Shown one piece after another: positions 1-7,691 of a stretch of 20,058 bases of DNA (the stretch's first letter is position 1; each line of letters opens with the position of its first letter). The notes beneath the pieces are model-generated. The model ran no database searches and was not told the DNA's origin. It saw only the letters and a list, made by a program, of their open reading frames with translations. This DNA comes from a virus: IMG/VR virus record IMGVR_UViG_3300030107_005590, positions 3,313-23,370 of that record. One strand, written 5' to 3'. The translations under genes and the position numbers were made by a program.

Positions 1-338
1 CGTCATTAAACACATTTCTTAAACCAAATACATATTCAGGCCAAGAGTGGTTAGATAAACAAGCAGCAGATAAAGCAGCAGCTATTAATAATATTCAAGC
101 AGATAACACATTAAATGATACTCAAAAAATACAGTTAACAGAGTTTATAAATAACCCACCGGACATGACTACTGGTTTGTTAGATCAAAATAATTTAAGT
201 CTTTCTGATATGGTGGTTAATGAAAACTTTGATACGGGAGTAGACACGGATCAAGCTTCTCTTGATGTATTAAACTCATTGGCAGAACCAAAAACCCAAC
301 CAAATTATTTAAAAAGATTATTTGGATTTAATCAATAA
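1..338 (+). CDS. C-terminal part of an unrecognised phage protein (5' end outside window)
   Basis: An open frame enters from the window edge (first full codon at base 3) and runs 111 codons to TAA at 336-338. The visible residues are polar and Asn/Gln/Asp-rich, with an Ala/Lys stretch near the start (KQAADKAAA) and a basic C-terminus ending LKRLFGFNQ. I recognise no domain. It lies on the same strand as the large terminase at the other end of the window and ends just before the leftward replication block, so it is probably the last part of a virion or late protein. That role is inferred from position only. The next gene starts 2 nt after its stop, so the two are probably translated together. 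Confidence 0.6.
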   Translation, partial: SLNTFLKPNTYSGQEWLDKQAADKAAAINNIQADNTLNDTQKIQLTEFINNPPDMTTGLLDQNNLSLSDMVVNENFDTGVDTDQASLDVLNSLAEPKTQPNYLKRLFGFNQ

Positions 339-340
339 TA

Positions 341-532
341 ATGAATTTATCAATGCGTGATTGGATATGGGTTGGTTGCATAGTGGCTGGTATCGCTTTC
401 ACTAACGGGATGATGTCATCACGAGTCACGGCTCTCGAGTCACAGATTAAAGATTTAGATATGCTACGCATTGATGCAAGATTAGCGGTCATTGAAGAAC
501 AAGTAAAAGAAATAAATAAAAAATTAGATTAA
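341..532 (+). CDS. Small membrane-anchored coiled-coil protein
   Basis: 63 aa. Residues about 8-26 form one hydrophobic membrane segment (WIWVGCIVAGIAFTNGMM). The rest is a charged helix with heptad-like Leu/Ile spacing (VTALESQIKDLDMLRI and AVIEEQVKEINKKLD), which predicts a coiled coil. An N-terminal membrane anchor followed by a coiled coil is common in small phage lysis-module or membrane-associated proteins, but nothing here identifies it as holin, spanin or anything else. The ATG lies 2 nt after the preceding stop, so translational coupling is likely. Its TAA interlocks with the stop of the convergent gene (both use the palindrome TTAA at 529-532), leaving no room for a separate intergenic terminator. 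Confidence 0.65.
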   Translation: MNLSMRDWIWVGCIVAGIAFTNGMMSSRVTALESQIKDLDMLRIDARLAVIEEQVKEINKKLD

Positions 533-729
533 GATTGCAAAAATTCTCTTAGCCAAGAGTCTTCTTTGAGTAATTGTTTATAATGCCAAGTGCAATACTC
601 ATCACTTAATGGTCCCTCTAAAAACTCATTATATCGACAATCACGCATGAATGTCTGGTACGGAGAATAATATCGCCAAATACAGACGCATATAATAATA
701 GTAATACAAATACAAAAAGTTCTAAGCAC
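529..729 (-). CDS. Small membrane protein, last gene of the leftward operon
   Basis: 66 aa starting at GTG. Residues 4-18 are strongly hydrophobic with three Cys (TFCICITIIICVCIW). This is followed by a polar tail with Cys32 and Cys46 and many acidic residues. It is probably a single-pass membrane protein or one with an uncleaved signal anchor. The start overlaps the preceding gene's end by 8 nt, typical of this operon. No strong ribosome-binding site precedes the GTG, so the start is less certain. I recognise no family. Confidence 0.5.
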   Translation of the reverse strand: MLRTFCICITIIICVCIWRYYSPYQTFMRDCRYNEFLEGPLSDEYCTWHYKQLLKEDSWLREFLQS

Positions 730-958
730 CTGTCTGATTTAAACCGGGAATAGGAAAAGCATTGAAGGGAAGACAGAAAGCTTCTGTCAACAACCCTCTC
801 TTATAAGACTCCGGTTTACTTTCATATATCCTCATATAACCATCAAGTGCTGTCATACATTTCTCCTCAGTAGGATAAAGATGTGCATTGTATTTAACTG
901 ATGGTTGATTAGGCATAGACATAAACATAACTAATAACCAAATTTTAATCATCCTCAT
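722..958 (-). CDS. Small exported protein with signal-like N-terminus, unknown
   Basis: 78 aa. The N-terminus (MRMIKIWLLVMFMSM) looks like a signal peptide or membrane anchor: basic residues then about 11 hydrophobic ones. The remainder is soluble, with two Cys (about residues 34 and 61) that could form a disulfide outside the cytoplasm. It overlaps the upstream nuclease gene by 14 nt and the downstream membrane protein by 8 nt. A second ATG two codons in is an equally possible start. Small exported proteins at the end of a replication operon may act at the host envelope, but no function can be assigned. Confidence 0.55.
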   Translation of the reverse strand: MRMIKIWLLVMFMSMPNQPSVKYNAHLYPTEEKCMTALDGYMRIYESKPESYKRGLLTEAFCLPFNAFPIPGLNQTGA

Positions 959-1247
959 AGAAGTAGCATTTTCCTGTATTACTTACCATGAGTAATTTTA
1001 TACCCATTTTATTTTGTAACTTGGTAGTCATTCTTCTTATTTTATAACCAGCTTGTGTACCCGTCTTTCTTATACTTTCACTTTTAATATCTATCTTCAT
1101 AATGTTTCCCGCTTCATTCATAGCAATCACGTCACACGGACCAAGACCACTTACATTATCAAACACATAATAATCATTCATAGTTAACCATTGCATAGCA
1201 ATTAAATGATTAATAAAACCTTTTTGATGTTTTCTATTCAGCTTCAC
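945..1247 (-). CDS. PD-(D/E)XK-fold endonuclease, resolvase-like
   Basis: 100 aa. The core GPCDVIA (Asp39) followed by MKIDIKSES (Asp53, Lys55) gives the D-x13-D-x-K pattern of the PD-(D/E)XK nuclease fold. It resembles archaeal Holliday-junction resolvases and restriction-type nucleases, where these residues bind the metal and catalyse phosphodiester cleavage. The length suits a minimal nuclease domain. The start is GTG at 1247, overlapping the end of the DNA polymerase gene by 14 nt, so translation is probably coupled. A nuclease straight after polymerase in a phage operon usually serves recombination, branch resolution or host DNA breakdown. Which of these applies is inference, and so is the exact subfamily. 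Confidence 0.6.
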   Translation of the reverse strand: MKLNRKHQKGFINHLIAMQWLTMNDYYVFDNVSGLGPCDVIAMNEAGNIMKIDIKSESIRKTGTQAGYKIRRMTTKLQNKMGIKLLMVSNTGKCYFYEDD

Positions 1248-3114
1248 CCCACGAAGGACCTATTTCAGCATCTACCTTAGATGGCACTCGCAAATCAATT
1301 GCATGCTCCATAATTTCTATGATCTTCTTTTTCTCTTCTTCGGTAGAAAAAGAAATATCTAATTCATCATGGACTTGTATAAGTGGTAAAAATCCCTCTT
1401 CATATAAACATAACATAGCTTGTTTTGTTTGATCTGCAGCAGACCCTTGTATCAATCTATTCAATGCTTTGTATGTCCAGGCACGTTTAATCCTACCCAT
1501 TCCCCCGTATTCTATTTCTGCTTGATCTTTAGGAAGAGGTTTATGAACACCCCAAGCAGAAGGTTCCCATAACTCAAAGCGACATTTTCTTCCTAAAAAA
1601 GTTCTAACATATCCTCTGTCGCCTGCTTTTCTCATCGTAAGTTCAGTTAATTCTTTTACAAAAGGCACAGTAGAGTGATAATTTTTAAAGACTTGATCTA
1701 TATCCTCTTTATCTAGCCCTAATTCACTCATCAGTTTACCTTTACCCATTCCGTACATCATACCTAAGTTAATGGTTTTAGCTTGCTTACGGTCTATATT
1801 TGCCATCTTAGCGACTGTATCATGGAAATCTATATCTCTTTCTTCGTATCCTTCTACTAAAGAATTTACTCCATCCATAGCGTCTTGAGACTTTAACCAA
1901 TCCCTTACGACTGCCCCATAATGAACAAGAAGACGTGGCTCTTGCTGTGAATAATCAAAGATCCCCCATTTTTCCCCTTCTTCCGGTATAAATAATTGTC
2001 TTATCTTAGGACTAATTTTGGGATTTCTTGCAGGAATTTGTTGTAAATTGGGATTTTGCATACTTAATCTCCCAGAAATAGTACCACCTTGGTCCGATCT
2101 TAATTGGTTTACATCTGCGTGTATACGTCCTTTATGTTCATGTCTTAAAATAGAATCAATAAAAGTTGTCCTTGCTTTATTTACTTCCCTTGCCTCCACA
2201 ATTTGTTGAGCAAATGGATGAGAATGTGTCAATAAAAAGTTCTTATCAAAGCTAGGTAATCCTGTAGGTGTACGATTATATTTTATTTTAAGTTTATCAA
2301 AAGCCTTGGCAATAGATAAAGGTGCAAGAATTTCTAACTCAAACCCACAAGTTTTATATAATCCTTCTAATATTTTTTTCTCTTCTTTTCTAAAATTTTT
2401 TTTAATAAGTTCGGCTTTCTCAACGTCTACCCTCACTCCTTTTCTTTTCATGTGAAATAGAACAGGAAGTAAAGAAGTTTCTAAATTAAAAACTGTAGTA
2501 AGTTCTTGTCTTATTATCTCTGTTTTTAATGTTTGCCATAGTTTTAAAGTTACAGCAGCATCTTGTTCTGCGTAAGGACCAACATACATGGCAGGTAACA
2601 AATGCATTTCTGCCTTTGCATCAACACCGAAATCTTTAGCAGCCTCATATAAACCTGCCTCTGATTTAGTTTCTCCAATAAAATCTTTTGATACATCTCT
2701 TAATGTATAACTAAATCGGTTCTCATCAATTAAACCAGTAGCGATCATTGTATCAACAATCCTACCTTTTACTTCAAGGCCCATGGCACTTAACCATCCA
2801 ATGTCATACATTGCATTATGAAAAATTTTATCGCATGGTAATTCTAAAATTTTCTTAAGTTGTTTCTTAAATATTCTTTCATCAAAGTTACCACCACCAG
2901 GATGTGCAAGAGGAAAGTATCCTTTCCAACCATCCACGGCCAACGCTACACCAATAACTTTTCCCTTTTTAACAGCCCAACCCGGTCCTGTTGTTTTTAA
3001 ACCGGGATCATGAGTTTCTAAATCAATAGCAATCTCTGTTGCTTCTTCCAAATTAGGAATATTTTCAGGAGGTATCCATTCGCTCGGAGCCTGAAAAAGA
3101 GAGGGTTGTCTCAT
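1234..3114 (-). CDS. polA: Family A DNA polymerase with 3'-5' exonuclease domain
   Basis: 626 aa replicative polymerase of the Pol I/T7 type without a 5'-3' exonuclease domain. The N-terminal proofreading exonuclease shows motif Exo I (AIDLET, Asp31/Glu33), Exo II (HNAMYDIGWL, Asp104) and Exo III (YAEQDAAVT, Tyr181/Asp185). The polymerase domain has motif A (FDYSQQEPR, Asp387, Glu392), motif B (RKQAKTINLGMMYG, Arg442, Lys446, Tyr454) and motif C (QVHDELD, His582/Asp583). RLSMQNPNLQQIP around 349-361 is also typical. All catalytic residues are present, so it should be active. Leu450 sits at the position equivalent to Phe762 of E. coli Pol I. Motif A has Gln391 and Pro393 where Pol I has Ile and Leu. 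It overlaps the DUF6378-like gene by 4 nt. Confidence 0.96.
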   Translation of the reverse strand: MRQPSLFQAPSEWIPPENIPNLEEATEIAIDLETHDPGLKTTGPGWAVKKGKVIGVALAVDGWKGYFPLAHPGGGNFDERIFKKQLKKILELPCDKIFHNAMYDIGWLSAMGLEVKGRIVDTMIATGLIDENRFSYTLRDVSKDFIGETKSEAGLYEAAKDFGVDAKAEMHLLPAMYVGPYAEQDAAVTLKLWQTLKTEIIRQELTTVFNLETSLLPVLFHMKRKGVRVDVEKAELIKKNFRKEEKKILEGLYKTCGFELEILAPLSIAKAFDKLKIKYNRTPTGLPSFDKNFLLTHSHPFAQQIVEAREVNKARTTFIDSILRHEHKGRIHADVNQLRSDQGGTISGRLSMQNPNLQQIPARNPKISPKIRQLFIPEEGEKWGIFDYSQQEPRLLVHYGAVVRDWLKSQDAMDGVNSLVEGYEERDIDFHDTVAKMANIDRKQAKTINLGMMYGMGKGKLMSELGLDKEDIDQVFKNYHSTVPFVKELTELTMRKAGDRGYVRTFLGRKCRFELWEPSAWGVHKPLPKDQAEIEYGGMGRIKRAWTYKALNRLIQGSAADQTKQAMLCLYEEGFLPLIQVHDELDISFSTEEEKKKIIEIMEHAIDLRVPSKVDAEIGPSWGEAE

Positions 3115-3377
3115 TCCTCCCTTTCATTTATTTCCCCAGCGATTGCAGCGTAGGCAGCCAAGTCTATGTAGCTATCTACTTTATGTGCATGCATTAGTCT
3201 TGCCACTTTAACTAATGCCATACACATCGCCACATCATGTGCAGATATATCTTTGCGGAGGAAAATAGACCACAACGCAGCGATGTTCTTATGATTGGTA
3301 AGCTTATCGCCATAATCATTTTGACGATCTTTACCTATTAATTCTTTTGCTTGTTCTAAAATGTTCTTTGATATCAT
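3111..3377 (-). CDS. DUF6378-like small helical phage protein
   Basis: 88 aa. The sequence DRQNDYGDKLTNHKNIAALW, followed by a helix-rich stretch (HDVAMCMALVKVARLM) and the ending VDSYIDLAAYAAIAGEI, matches what I know of the DUF6378 phage family. That family is all-helical with conserved Asp, His and Tyr. Its biochemical role is not established. The residues are loosely reminiscent of MazG-like nucleotide pyrophosphohydrolases, but I do not see a clear E-x2-E-x12-E-x2-D pattern. It sits between helicase and polymerase, starting on the helicase stop (TAATG overlap) and ending in an ATGA overlap with polymerase. A replication or nucleotide-related role is therefore likely by context only. Confidence 0.65.
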   Translation of the reverse strand: MISKNILEQAKELIGKDRQNDYGDKLTNHKNIAALWSIFLRKDISAHDVAMCMALVKVARLMHAHKVDSYIDLAAYAAIAGEINEREE

Positions 3378-4921
3378 TAAAATATTTCTCTAAACTCACG
3401 AGTAGATTCAGAAGAAACAACATGTAAAGATTTTTTTGCTCTTGTTACTCCCACGTAAAACACTCGCCTTTCATCGTCCTGTTGGACAAAATAATTATCA
3501 TCTACCTTCTTAGGTAAGTCTGTTAATAGCATAACATTATCGGCTTCGCCACCCTTTGCTGCATGAATCGTAGATAACTTAATATTTTTTGACACATTAA
3601 AGTCTTGGTGGCGCCGTAAAGCTGCCGTAATATAGACTTTTTGGTACTCCGGAATAGTATCTAAAGCGACATGCCAAGGTCTATCTTTATGTACATTTAA
3701 TCCATGATCTAAAACTAATGTGTCATGATCATAATCTTTTTCTTCATCAGCATTGCGTAACTCTTTATAGCCATGAGCAATATGATTATTACCGGACATA
3801 TAATAATAAATATCTTTAACTAATCTAAAAGGAATTACTCCTCCTTGTTGAATTTGTTTCCAACCAATGATAGCATTCAACATTTTTTCTGGTACTGAAG
3901 AACGATTATATCTCTCAAAAAACCAACCTCTTGTTTTAAGGTCCTCGGCTATTTGATCTAATAAATAATTTGTTCTTCCTAAAATAAGCCAAGTTCCATT
4001 GGATAAATCCATTAAATGATTCAAACGAGTACGATGGTAATGTAACTCTCCTTCTTCTGAACGTGGTTGCCATACCTTCTCTACTCTTCCTATAACAGGA
4101 GTAATAATTTTATGTGCCACTGTATGAACCTTACGAGGAATACGATATGATTTGTCTAGTATTTCTCTCTCACACTTTAACTTTCCTAATCTTCCTATGT
4201 CTGCACCTGCCCAATTAAATATGGCTTGGTCATCATCTCCTGCAATATAAGCTCGATCAGATTTACGAATAATTTTTTCTACCATTTGCCATTGAATAAA
4301 ACTTAGGTCCTGAGCTTCATCAATAATAACTACATCTAATCGTGGCGCACTATCTTCTTTAATAAATTCTAAAATCATATCAGTATAATCAAATAATTTA
4401 TTTTTCTTTTTATATTCTGCAATCCCCCTACTAATATAATCTAACTTATCATATCCCCCATCTATGTGAACATTGGCATTACAAAAATAATTCATCAAAG
4501 ATACTCCTCTTATCTTAGCCTGGTCAATCATTCCAATATACACATCTTTAGCAACACTTACTCCAACATCATTCACAGTCTTGTTAGGATTAAGTAAAGG
4601 GATCTGCAACCAATCAGATAATTCTTTGTAATGAAAATCTCCCATTACATCAGCAGGTTTTAATTTTAAATTGTGGTAAGCAAGACTATGAAGAGTTCTA
4701 AAATAAGTAAAATCTTTTCTCTCTAAATTAAACTTAACACAAGCCCTAGTTACTGCTTCATGCGCAGCTTTTTTAGTAAAGGCAAAGTAACCAATCTTAT
4801 CAATAGGAGTTCCATTTTTTATTTCTTCTTCAACTATATTCAATAGTCGTGTTGTTTTTCCTGTACCAGGCGGACCAAAGATAGTCACAACTTTCTCAGC
4901 GTGTCTATCGTTTAGAACCAT
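3377..4921 (-). CDS. UvrD/Rep-family (SF1A) DNA helicase
   Basis: 514 aa. Superfamily 1 helicase motifs are in order: Walker A GPPGTGKTT (16-24), motif Ia region FAFTKKAAHEA, motif II VIIDEAQD (about 198-205), motif III/Q-like AGDDDQAIFNWAGAD (about 227-241), motif IV region SYRIPRKV, motif V STIHAAKGGEAD (about 450-461) and motif VI FYVGVTRAKKSL (about 488-499). This is the 3'-5' translocating UvrD/PcrA/Rep type, shorter than the about 700-aa host enzymes, with reduced 1B/2B subdomains as in phage versions. It would unwind DNA at the fork or during recombination. A weak RBS (AGGA, 5 nt upstream) precedes ATG at 4921. No DnaB-type hexameric helicase is seen in the window, so this or the SNF2-like protein may supply fork unwinding. 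Confidence 0.92.
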   Translation of the reverse strand: MVLNDRHAEKVVTIFGPPGTGKTTRLLNIVEEEIKNGTPIDKIGYFAFTKKAAHEAVTRACVKFNLERKDFTYFRTLHSLAYHNLKLKPADVMGDFHYKELSDWLQIPLLNPNKTVNDVGVSVAKDVYIGMIDQAKIRGVSLMNYFCNANVHIDGGYDKLDYISRGIAEYKKKNKLFDYTDMILEFIKEDSAPRLDVVIIDEAQDLSFIQWQMVEKIIRKSDRAYIAGDDDQAIFNWAGADIGRLGKLKCEREILDKSYRIPRKVHTVAHKIITPVIGRVEKVWQPRSEEGELHYHRTRLNHLMDLSNGTWLILGRTNYLLDQIAEDLKTRGWFFERYNRSSVPEKMLNAIIGWKQIQQGGVIPFRLVKDIYYYMSGNNHIAHGYKELRNADEEKDYDHDTLVLDHGLNVHKDRPWHVALDTIPEYQKVYITAALRRHQDFNVSKNIKLSTIHAAKGGEADNVMLLTDLPKKVDDNYFVQQDDERRVFYVGVTRAKKSLHVVSSESTREFREIF

Positions 4922-5066
4922 CTTCGTCCTGAATTAACATTAAATTTAACTTGATCATTTTAAGATCATTAACTAACATTCGCCTCGTTAATTTTAATTT
5001 TTTATTTTCTGCTTTAGTTACAAGTTGTGCAGCGATAGTTAAAGTTTCTTTAATTAATTTATTCAT
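4905..5066 (-). CDS. Small basic helical protein, 53 aa
   Basis: 53 codons from ATG at 5066 to TAG at 4905. The protein is Lys/Leu-rich and probably helical (MNKLIKETLTIAAQLVTKAE...). Two things support it as real: its ATG overlaps the zinc-ribbon stop as ATGA, and its 3' end overlaps the helicase start by 17 nt. Without it there would be a 140-nt hole in an otherwise gapless operon. No known family and no catalytic motif. Confidence 0.55.
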   Translation of the reverse strand: MNKLIKETLTIAAQLVTKAENKKLKLTRRMLVNDLKMIKLNLMLIQDEDGSKR

Positions 5067-5245
5067 CTCTTGTCCTCCAATCCTGTTGCATCGGGATGAC
5101 CCCAGTAATCCTTACGAAGTAGTTTAAAAAGTTGATAACATTTATCACAATAAAATTTATCTTTAGGATCTTCTATTACTGCAGGTTCCTTACAGTGCTT
5201 ACAACTTACAAATTCATCATCATTAGAATGGGATTTCACTTTCAT
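5063..5245 (-). CDS. Small zinc-ribbon protein
   Basis: 60 aa. Two CxxC knuckles, CKHC (Cys15/Cys18) and CDKC (Cys33/Cys36), spaced by about 14 residues predict a single zinc ribbon, followed by a basic helix (YQLFKLLRKDYW). I chose ATG at 5245 because GGAG lies 7 nt upstream of it. An in-frame upstream TTG at 5269 would add eight residues but has no such support. The start lies inside the primase 3' end (23-nt overlap), and the stop overlaps the next ATG. Small zinc ribbons in phage replication operons often bind nucleic acid or host transcription proteins. The exact role is unknown. Confidence 0.65.
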   Translation of the reverse strand: MKVKSHSNDDEFVSCKHCKEPAVIEDPKDKFYCDKCYQLFKLLRKDYWGHPDATGLEDKR

Positions 5246-6785
5246 CACTCCTCTCCTTTGGTAATTCAATTTCTTCTTTTGGTTTCTCTAACTCATGTAT
5301 CCACCAAAAGCGATAGTTTTTTCCATTTACTCTTCTCACTACAGTAGGATCGGGATATGTTTCTCCATCCTTTAAATCCCCAATTTCCTTATTATTAAGT
5401 TGCCTTATCCTTGCCCCAATTCTTGTAGCATCGAAACCTTTAAATCTCTTTTTATCTAAGAACTCTTCCAAATAATGCATACGAAAGTATGTCTTACCTT
5501 TTTCTGTAAATGTTTTACCTAATCGTATGACCTCACTAAAAGATGTGCCATCTCCTTGATCTAAAACAAAAGATTCCAAGTACTGATCAAAGCGACCCTC
5601 TACCCTTACATCTTCTGGCATTTCAATTATCTCTACCTTCTCAATTAAATCTTTAATTTTATTCATCCATTGATCACGGCTCACGGAATTAACAACAATA
5701 TTTATTTGATCAATGCAGGCTAAAATAAATTCAGATTGATTGTAAAGTTGACGTGTTGATAAACTTACTACCCTCCCATCCACACTAATAAACCAAACAG
5801 AATTATCGGATTGATATTTTTGTAGGTTAGAAAACTGATGTTCGTATGCATATCCAATTCCATATTCTCTTTTACGACATTCAATTGAATCACAGAATGC
5901 ACACATAGGTTGGTCCTTGCATTTGTATTGGTATTCTTGCTTGGTATGTTGATTAATTATCTTTTGAACTTGTTTATAATCTAATCGAGGATTGATATGA
6001 TTAGCATTAAAGTCAGAAACTTTATCTTCCCACCCTTCTTTCCACTTCTTTTTTGCATAAACTGCATAATGATATAAAGTATTATCTCTCCCCCCTTCTC
6101 CAACCCCTTGTTCCATTAATGTTTGTAAACAAGGTGGACCATCACTTAACTCATCTGATTTTAAGGCAACTTGTTTAGGTTGGATCTTGTTAATATCTTG
6201 AGATTTAATTTTGTGCTTATCGTAGAGAGAATAAAACTCGTCCAAAGTAGCAGCATTACCATTGTCCAAAAAACCATAACGATTACCATCATCACTATTA
6301 AAGTAAGGTAGATTAAGAAAGTTACCAGTGTCGCCACGCTCGGCATTAATTTTAATTTGTTTAGGAAAAACTTCACAATTACCGTATCCTAACACAGCAG
6401 CTAATTGGGTCAATTTATTTCTTAAATCCTCAGCACTAACAGGATCTTCTGTAAATAAAAATAAATGAGCGCCACCACTTTTAGATCGACATACAATAAG
6501 AGGAAGTTCTAAACTTCTTATTTTTTTTACAATTTTTAAATGATCGAGAGGATAAGTGTCAACATCAATACAACCCCAAGAACAAGTGCTATCATCTCTA
6601 ATGGGGATGATACCAAGACTAGGTTCCATACCCTCAAGATGATTTTTCCATAGTGCATCTGTAACAATATCTTTTTTAATATATGCATTACCACCCTGCT
6701 TTCCATTCTTTACATCTCCCGAATTGTACTGCCCATAGGCTCTTTCCAATCCTGAAAATATTTGTTTAAATTTTTCTATACTCAT
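5223..6785 (-). CDS. Archaeo-eukaryotic-type (AEP) primase
   Basis: 520 aa. The N-terminal AEP catalytic core shows WGCIDVDTY (Asp74, Asp76: the DxD metal-binding pair), CRSKSGGAHLFLF (Ser103-His107: the S-x-H motif) and CEVFPKQ (Glu138), then NFLNLPYF. The best match I know is the primase domain of phage and TOTE-type systems. Residues about 215-310 look like a PriCT-style helical region (RDNTLYHYAVYAKKKW) ending in a four-Cys cluster (Cys289, Cys295, Cys298, Cys303) likely to bind zinc or Fe-S. The C-terminal 200 residues are unrecognised. The last residues, SDESEIPF, mimic the acidic tip of bacterial SSB. It should make primers for the family A polymerase. A structured leader precedes it, and AAGG lies 7 nt before the ATG. 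Confidence 0.82.
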   Translation of the reverse strand: MSIEKFKQIFSGLERAYGQYNSGDVKNGKQGGNAYIKKDIVTDALWKNHLEGMEPSLGIIPIRDDSTCSWGCIDVDTYPLDHLKIVKKIRSLELPLIVCRSKSGGAHLFLFTEDPVSAEDLRNKLTQLAAVLGYGNCEVFPKQIKINAERGDTGNFLNLPYFNSDDGNRYGFLDNGNAATLDEFYSLYDKHKIKSQDINKIQPKQVALKSDELSDGPPCLQTLMEQGVGEGGRDNTLYHYAVYAKKKWKEGWEDKVSDFNANHINPRLDYKQVQKIINQHTKQEYQYKCKDQPMCAFCDSIECRKREYGIGYAYEHQFSNLQKYQSDNSVWFISVDGRVVSLSTRQLYNQSEFILACIDQINIVVNSVSRDQWMNKIKDLIEKVEIIEMPEDVRVEGRFDQYLESFVLDQGDGTSFSEVIRLGKTFTEKGKTYFRMHYLEEFLDKKRFKGFDATRIGARIRQLNNKEIGDLKDGETYPDPTVVRRVNGKNYRFWWIHELEKPKEEIELPKERSDESEIPF

Positions 6786-6802
6786 AAGACAGCCTTGTTT
6801 TG

Positions 6803-6903
6803 CGAGTCGTTGAGTGTATAAGTTTAAATGATCTCATCGTTGGATACCTATACACTCTAGTGAAGTGACTCGAACCTCCATGCCTTTTGGAACTTTCCAA
6901 CGA
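6803..6903 (-). promoter_or_regulatory. Structured leader between SSB and primase genes, possible pseudoknot
   Basis: The only long gap inside the replication operon (6786-6905) contains nested inverted repeats: CGAGTC/GACTCG (6803-6808 with 6867-6872) enclosing GAGTGTATA/TATACACTC (6812-6820 with 6849-6857). Eight bases in the loop (6837-6844) are complementary to 6896-6903 outside the stem, so a pseudoknot can form. The same outside bases can instead make a local hairpin (TTGGA/TCCAA, 6887-6900). No T-run follows, so it is not a standard terminator. It could be a cis-acting RNA regulating primase translation, an RNA-processing site or an origin-type DNA structure. Function is inferred. Confidence 0.45.
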
Positions 6904-6905
6904 AA

Positions 6906-7673
6906 CTAGAATGGAGTTTTTTCGTCTTGTTTTTCGTCTTGATCTGGCACTAACTTATCTTTTGCTACTGCCATCTCATCAGAAAAAGAACGAGCTTCTT
7001 TGACATGGTTATCACTTGAAAGCATAGAATCTATTTCTATCTTCCACTTGTACCATGTCTTATCTCCGCTTTTTGTCTTTTCTGTTTTCAATAAATAAGA
7101 ATGAGACCACATAGGAGGAGTGAAGTAAACACCCTTCGAATTTTGGATCTTCAAATTCTTCATCTTACTATTCCAATTTCTACTTGGAGTTAGTTGTGAT
7201 GACTTCATTGATATAACAGCCTGACTTGTCTCTCCCTTCCCACCAATTATCAAAACAAAATAATTTGCTGTCTCTTCAATGTAATTACCTGAATTATCAT
7301 TGGTGTAGTATTTATTATCCTCACCACGAACCGTATTATTCATGACTTCTTTGGATTGATGCACGTTTATAGGACCTTTAGCACCACTTCCTTGAGGAGC
7401 CCATTCAACATAAGTTTTATGGTAGATACAAGGAACCACTTTGACTCCTTGATCTGAAGGCCACCAGTCTCCTGTCACAGAATTAAATACGTGACCTGCT
7501 CTAAGAGCATCATCATTTTCTAATTCTGGAGACATGGCTTGTAGTAGTTTTAATCGAGGAAGTTGCAGATCGTCTGCATTCATATCCTCAAAACCAGTCT
7601 GTACATTTTCAAACTGATTCATAATTGCGACGGCTGAATTGCCCTCGTTTTTTTTCACAACTTGTTTATTCAT
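6906..7673 (-). CDS. Putative phage ssDNA-binding protein
   Basis: 255 aa. There is no catalytic motif, and the middle is beta-rich and aromatic (GDWWPSDQGVKVVPCIYHKTYVEW, split here as two adjoining strands; later TWYKWKIEID). The C-terminal tail is disordered and acidic, ending DEKQDEKTPF. An acidic tail with terminal Pro-Phe or Phe is the hallmark of bacterial SSB and, in looser form, T7 gp2.5, where it binds partner replication proteins. Its position between a coiled-coil protein and the primase fits a ssDNA-binding role. I do not recognise the fold directly, so this rests on tail and context. GAGG lies about 8 nt upstream of the ATG. Confidence 0.5.
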   Translation of the reverse strand: MNKQVVKKNEGNSAVAIMNQFENVQTGFEDMNADDLQLPRLKLLQAMSPELENDDALRAGHVFNSVTGDWWPSDQGVKVVPCIYHKTYVEWAPQGSGAKGPINVHQSKEVMNNTVRGEDNKYYTNDNSGNYIEETANYFVLIIGGKGETSQAVISMKSSQLTPSRNWNSKMKNLKIQNSKGVYFTPPMWSHSYLLKTEKTKSGDKTWYKWKIEIDSMLSSDNHVKEARSFSDEMAVAKDKLVPDQDEKQDEKTPF

Positions 7674-7691
7674 AATTTATACCTCATAAAT

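Noticed and set aside
5132-5347. Plus-strand ORF opposite the zinc-ribbon and primase genes (and similar shadows at 2018, 7774, 11636, 12185, 12470, 18511)
   Set aside because: Antisense to convincing genes, with low-complexity hydrophobic translations, no RBS and no domain.
6863-6882. tRNA-like T-loop word (GGTTCGAGTC on the minus strand) suggesting a tRNA or tRNA-derived att site
   Set aside because: The flanking bases do not form a T-stem, no anticodon or acceptor arm can be drawn, and no integrase is present. The bases are better explained by the nested stems of the primase leader.
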